Origin: Microcaldota archaeon
GTDB taxonomy: Archaea > Micrarchaeota > Micrarchaeia > Micrarchaeales > CABMGC01
Assembly: GCA_021846005.1 (NCBI GenBank)
Contig: JAJZIZ010000036.1
Location: 1-6,844 of the forward strand
Length of the DNA: 6,844 nucleotides
Reading direction: 5' to 3'
The notes beneath the pieces were generated by a model, which saw nothing but the letters and a program-made list of their open reading frames with translations, was not told the origin of the DNA and ran no database searches. The position numbers and the translations under genes were made by a program. Below are positions 5,827 through 6,844 of the stretch, piece by piece; the first letter of the stretch is position 1; each line of letters begins with the position of its first letter.

Positions 5827-5834
5827 TATAAAAA
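5827..5834 (-). promoter_or_regulatory. Probable TATA box of the Zn-ribbon/aEF1B operon
   Basis: On the minus strand CTTTTTATAC gives a TTTTTATA core centred about 42 bp before the ATG at 5788, which predicts a leader of roughly 15 bases. The TATATA at 5803-5808 is only about 17 bp from the start codon, too close to produce a full-length message. The site lies about 20 bp from the hairpin in front of tnpB. Confidence 0.45.
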
Positions 5835-5854
5835 GCTGATGATGAAATATGACT

Positions 5855-5893
5855 CGCCCGCAAACTCCTATCCTTGAGATAGGAGTAAGGGCG
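5855..5893 (+). repeat. Two-tier hairpin upstream of tnpB, candidate left-end structure of the element
   Basis: The outer stem CGCCC (5855-5859) pairs with GGGCG (5889-5893). The inner 9-bp perfect stem ACTCCTATC (5864-5872) pairs with GATAGGAGT (5878-5886) around the loop CTTGA. The tiers are separated by an asymmetric internal loop (GCAA/AA). Subterminal hairpins are typical of the ends of IS200/IS605-type elements, where single-strand transposition recognises them, so this is a plausible left end. The exact element boundary cannot be fixed from one end. It is not followed by a T-run, so a terminator is unlikely. Confidence 0.6.
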
Positions 5894-5903
5894 TGAAAGA
5901 AGG

Positions 5904-5910
5904 TATATAA
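5904..5910 (+). promoter_or_regulatory. TATA-like box of tnpB
   Basis: TATATAA is centred at 5907, 27 bp before the ATG at 5934, so transcription would begin at the start codon (leaderless). This spacing favours 5934 over the in-frame ATG at 5913, which lies upstream of the predicted transcription start. Confidence 0.5.
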
Positions 5911-5933
5911 GAATGCAAAACAAAAAAGGAAAC

Positions 5934-6844
5934 ATGGAAACAATGCGTGCCTACAAGTTCAGGATATATCCTGACTCCAAAAGGCAAAAAGAGATAGGCA
6001 ATTCCATCTTCTTATCACAAAGCCTCTACAACAAACTCCTGGAGAAGACAATAGAAGCACACAAAAATAATCCATCTTCAAAGATTTCCCAGAGGACTAT
6101 AAACCAATTCCTTAATGGGATAATAAAGGAAGACAAGAGATACTTGGAACTCTATGCCCACGTCAGAGTAGACATCCGCAACAAACTCCTCAGGGCATAC
6201 CAAAACTTCTTCCGAAGATGTGAACAGAAAAAATCAGGAACAAGGATAAAGGCAGGTTTTCCACGCTTCAAATCAAAAGACAAATTCAACTCAATAACGC
6301 ATATAGAGAACAACGGCTCATTCAGGATAGAAAAAGGAAGGCTTCGAATCTCAAAGATAGGCACGATGAGGATAGAGCAGCATAGGAACATAGTCGGAAA
6401 CATAAAGACCATGACAATAAAGAGGGAAGGAAACGAATATTACGCAATCTTCACAGCAGAGCAGATAATCAATCCGAAGAAGATTGAGAACACAAATCCA
6501 GTAGGCATAGATCTGGGCATCGACAACTTCATTGCCCTCTCAGACGGCCAGACAATCCAGAAACCCAAATTCTTCAAAAAGAGGGAAAAGAGGATTGCAA
6601 GATGGCAGAGAATAATAGAAAGAAGAACAATACGGATAGGAAGAAAAATGGCAAACAAACAATCAAGAAGGAGGGAGAATGCAAAATATCATCTTCAGGA
6701 GGAGTGGAAAAACATAACCAACCAATCAAATGACTTCATGCACAAACTTTCTGACAAACTCGTTCACGGAGGATACACTTCATTCGCAGTAGAAGCATTG
6801 CACATAGACAACATGCTGAAGAATCACCGCCTCGCACAGTCAAT
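5934..6844 (+). CDS. tnpB: TnpB, RNA-guided nuclease of IS200/IS605 family (partial, C-terminus beyond the right edge)
   Basis: TnpB (OrfB) is the RNA-guided RuvC-type DNA nuclease of IS200/IS605 elements and the ancestor of Cas12. The 303 visible residues start METMRAYKFRIYPDSKRQ, the standard N-terminal helix-turn-helix opening, followed by a basic region (FPRFKSKDKFNS, 109-120). The RuvC domain shows the first catalytic Asp in VGIDLGIDNFIALSDG (190-205, D193) and the second catalytic Glu in FAVEALHIDNML (284-295, E287). The zinc-binding CxxC pairs and the last Asp lie beyond the edge, so it is not known whether the gene is complete. No frameshift or stop interrupts the visible part. No Y1 transposase gene (tnpA) lies upstream in the window, so this may be a tnpB-only element. 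The guide RNA would be expected at the 3' end, outside the window. Codons are rich in AAA and ATA, as in many such elements. Confidence 0.93.
   Translation, partial: METMRAYKFRIYPDSKRQKEIGNSIFLSQSLYNKLLEKTIEAHKNNPSSKISQRTINQFLNGIIKEDKRYLELYAHVRVDIRNKLLRAYQNFFRRCEQKKSGTRIKAGFPRFKSKDKFNSITHIENNGSFRIEKGRLRISKIGTMRIEQHRNIVGNIKTMTIKREGNEYYAIFTAEQIINPKKIENTNPVGIDLGIDNFIALSDGQTIQKPKFFKKREKRIARWQRIIERRTIRIGRKMANKQSRRRENAKYHLQEEWKNITNQSNDFMHKLSDKLVHGGYTSFAVEALHIDNMLKNHRLAQS

Larger units (their letters stand above)
5789..5933. other. Non-coding region between the Zn-ribbon operon and tnpB
   Basis: This 145-base stretch, the second longest without a gene, holds divergent promoters: the Zn-ribbon TATA box facing left, then the two-tier hairpin and the tnpB TATA box facing right. 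I see no tRNA, no further gene and no CRISPR-like repeat in it. The junction between host DNA and the mobile element presumably lies between about 5835 and 5855. Confidence 0.6.

Noticed and set aside
5855..5893. Hairpin before tnpB as a terminator or CRISPR repeat
   Set aside because: There is no T-run after it, so no terminator signal, and there is no second copy in the window, so no repeat array.
5913..5933. Earlier in-frame ATG for tnpB at 5913
   Set aside because: It would add MQNKKGN ahead of the usual TnpB opening and lies upstream of the transcription start predicted from the TATA box at 5904-5910.
6152..6658. Minus-strand open frames at 6152-6412 and 6440-6658
   Set aside because: Antisense to tnpB. 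Their hydrophobic look comes from reading the complement of Lys/Glu-rich codons.

Overview
The window looks archaeal. It carries an archaeal-type RNA polymerase subunit L, an archaeal translation elongation factor aEF1B, an archaeal Zn-ribbon protein of the COG2888 type and a paired SecF/SecD. TATA-like boxes sit 26-33 bp upstream of most start codons, and Shine-Dalgarno sites are mostly absent. The small compact genes, the moderate GC content and a LamG/InlB-like surface protein with 'NITETANF' repeats suggest a DPANN-type lineage such as Micrarchaeota. That lineage call is a family-level impression and has not been tested by phylogeny.

Layout. Positions 1-1973, minus strand: secF followed by secD, sharing one base of stop/start; secD runs off the left edge. 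Positions 2095-2373, minus strand: a 92-residue two-helix membrane protein of unknown function, followed by an imperfect inverted repeat. Positions 2374-2544: a divergent promoter region containing several dyads. Positions 2545-3633, plus strand: rpoL, then a spermidine-synthase-like Rossmann-fold protein. Positions 3661-5304, minus strand: a large secreted, membrane-anchored, probably glycosylated surface protein that converges on the previous gene with a 27-base gap. Positions 5373-5788, minus strand: an overlapping pair made of a 55-residue Zn-ribbon protein and aEF1B. Positions 5789-5933: a non-coding stretch with a strong two-tier hairpin. Positions 5934-6844, plus strand: a TnpB (IS200/IS605 OrfB) gene cut by the right edge.

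How the parts relate. Most of the window is housekeeping: protein export (SecDF), transcription (RpoL) and translation (aEF1B with its Zn-ribbon partner). The surface protein is a plausible client of the Sec pathway. The only mobile component is the tnpB end. No stretch longer than 300 bases lacks a gene. I found no clear undescribed multi-gene system. The most noteworthy points are the three-fold surface repeats with paired sequons and cysteines, a tandem 22-bp duplication in the secF promoter, the structured DNA upstream of tnpB, and the spermidine-synthase-like protein with an altered motif.
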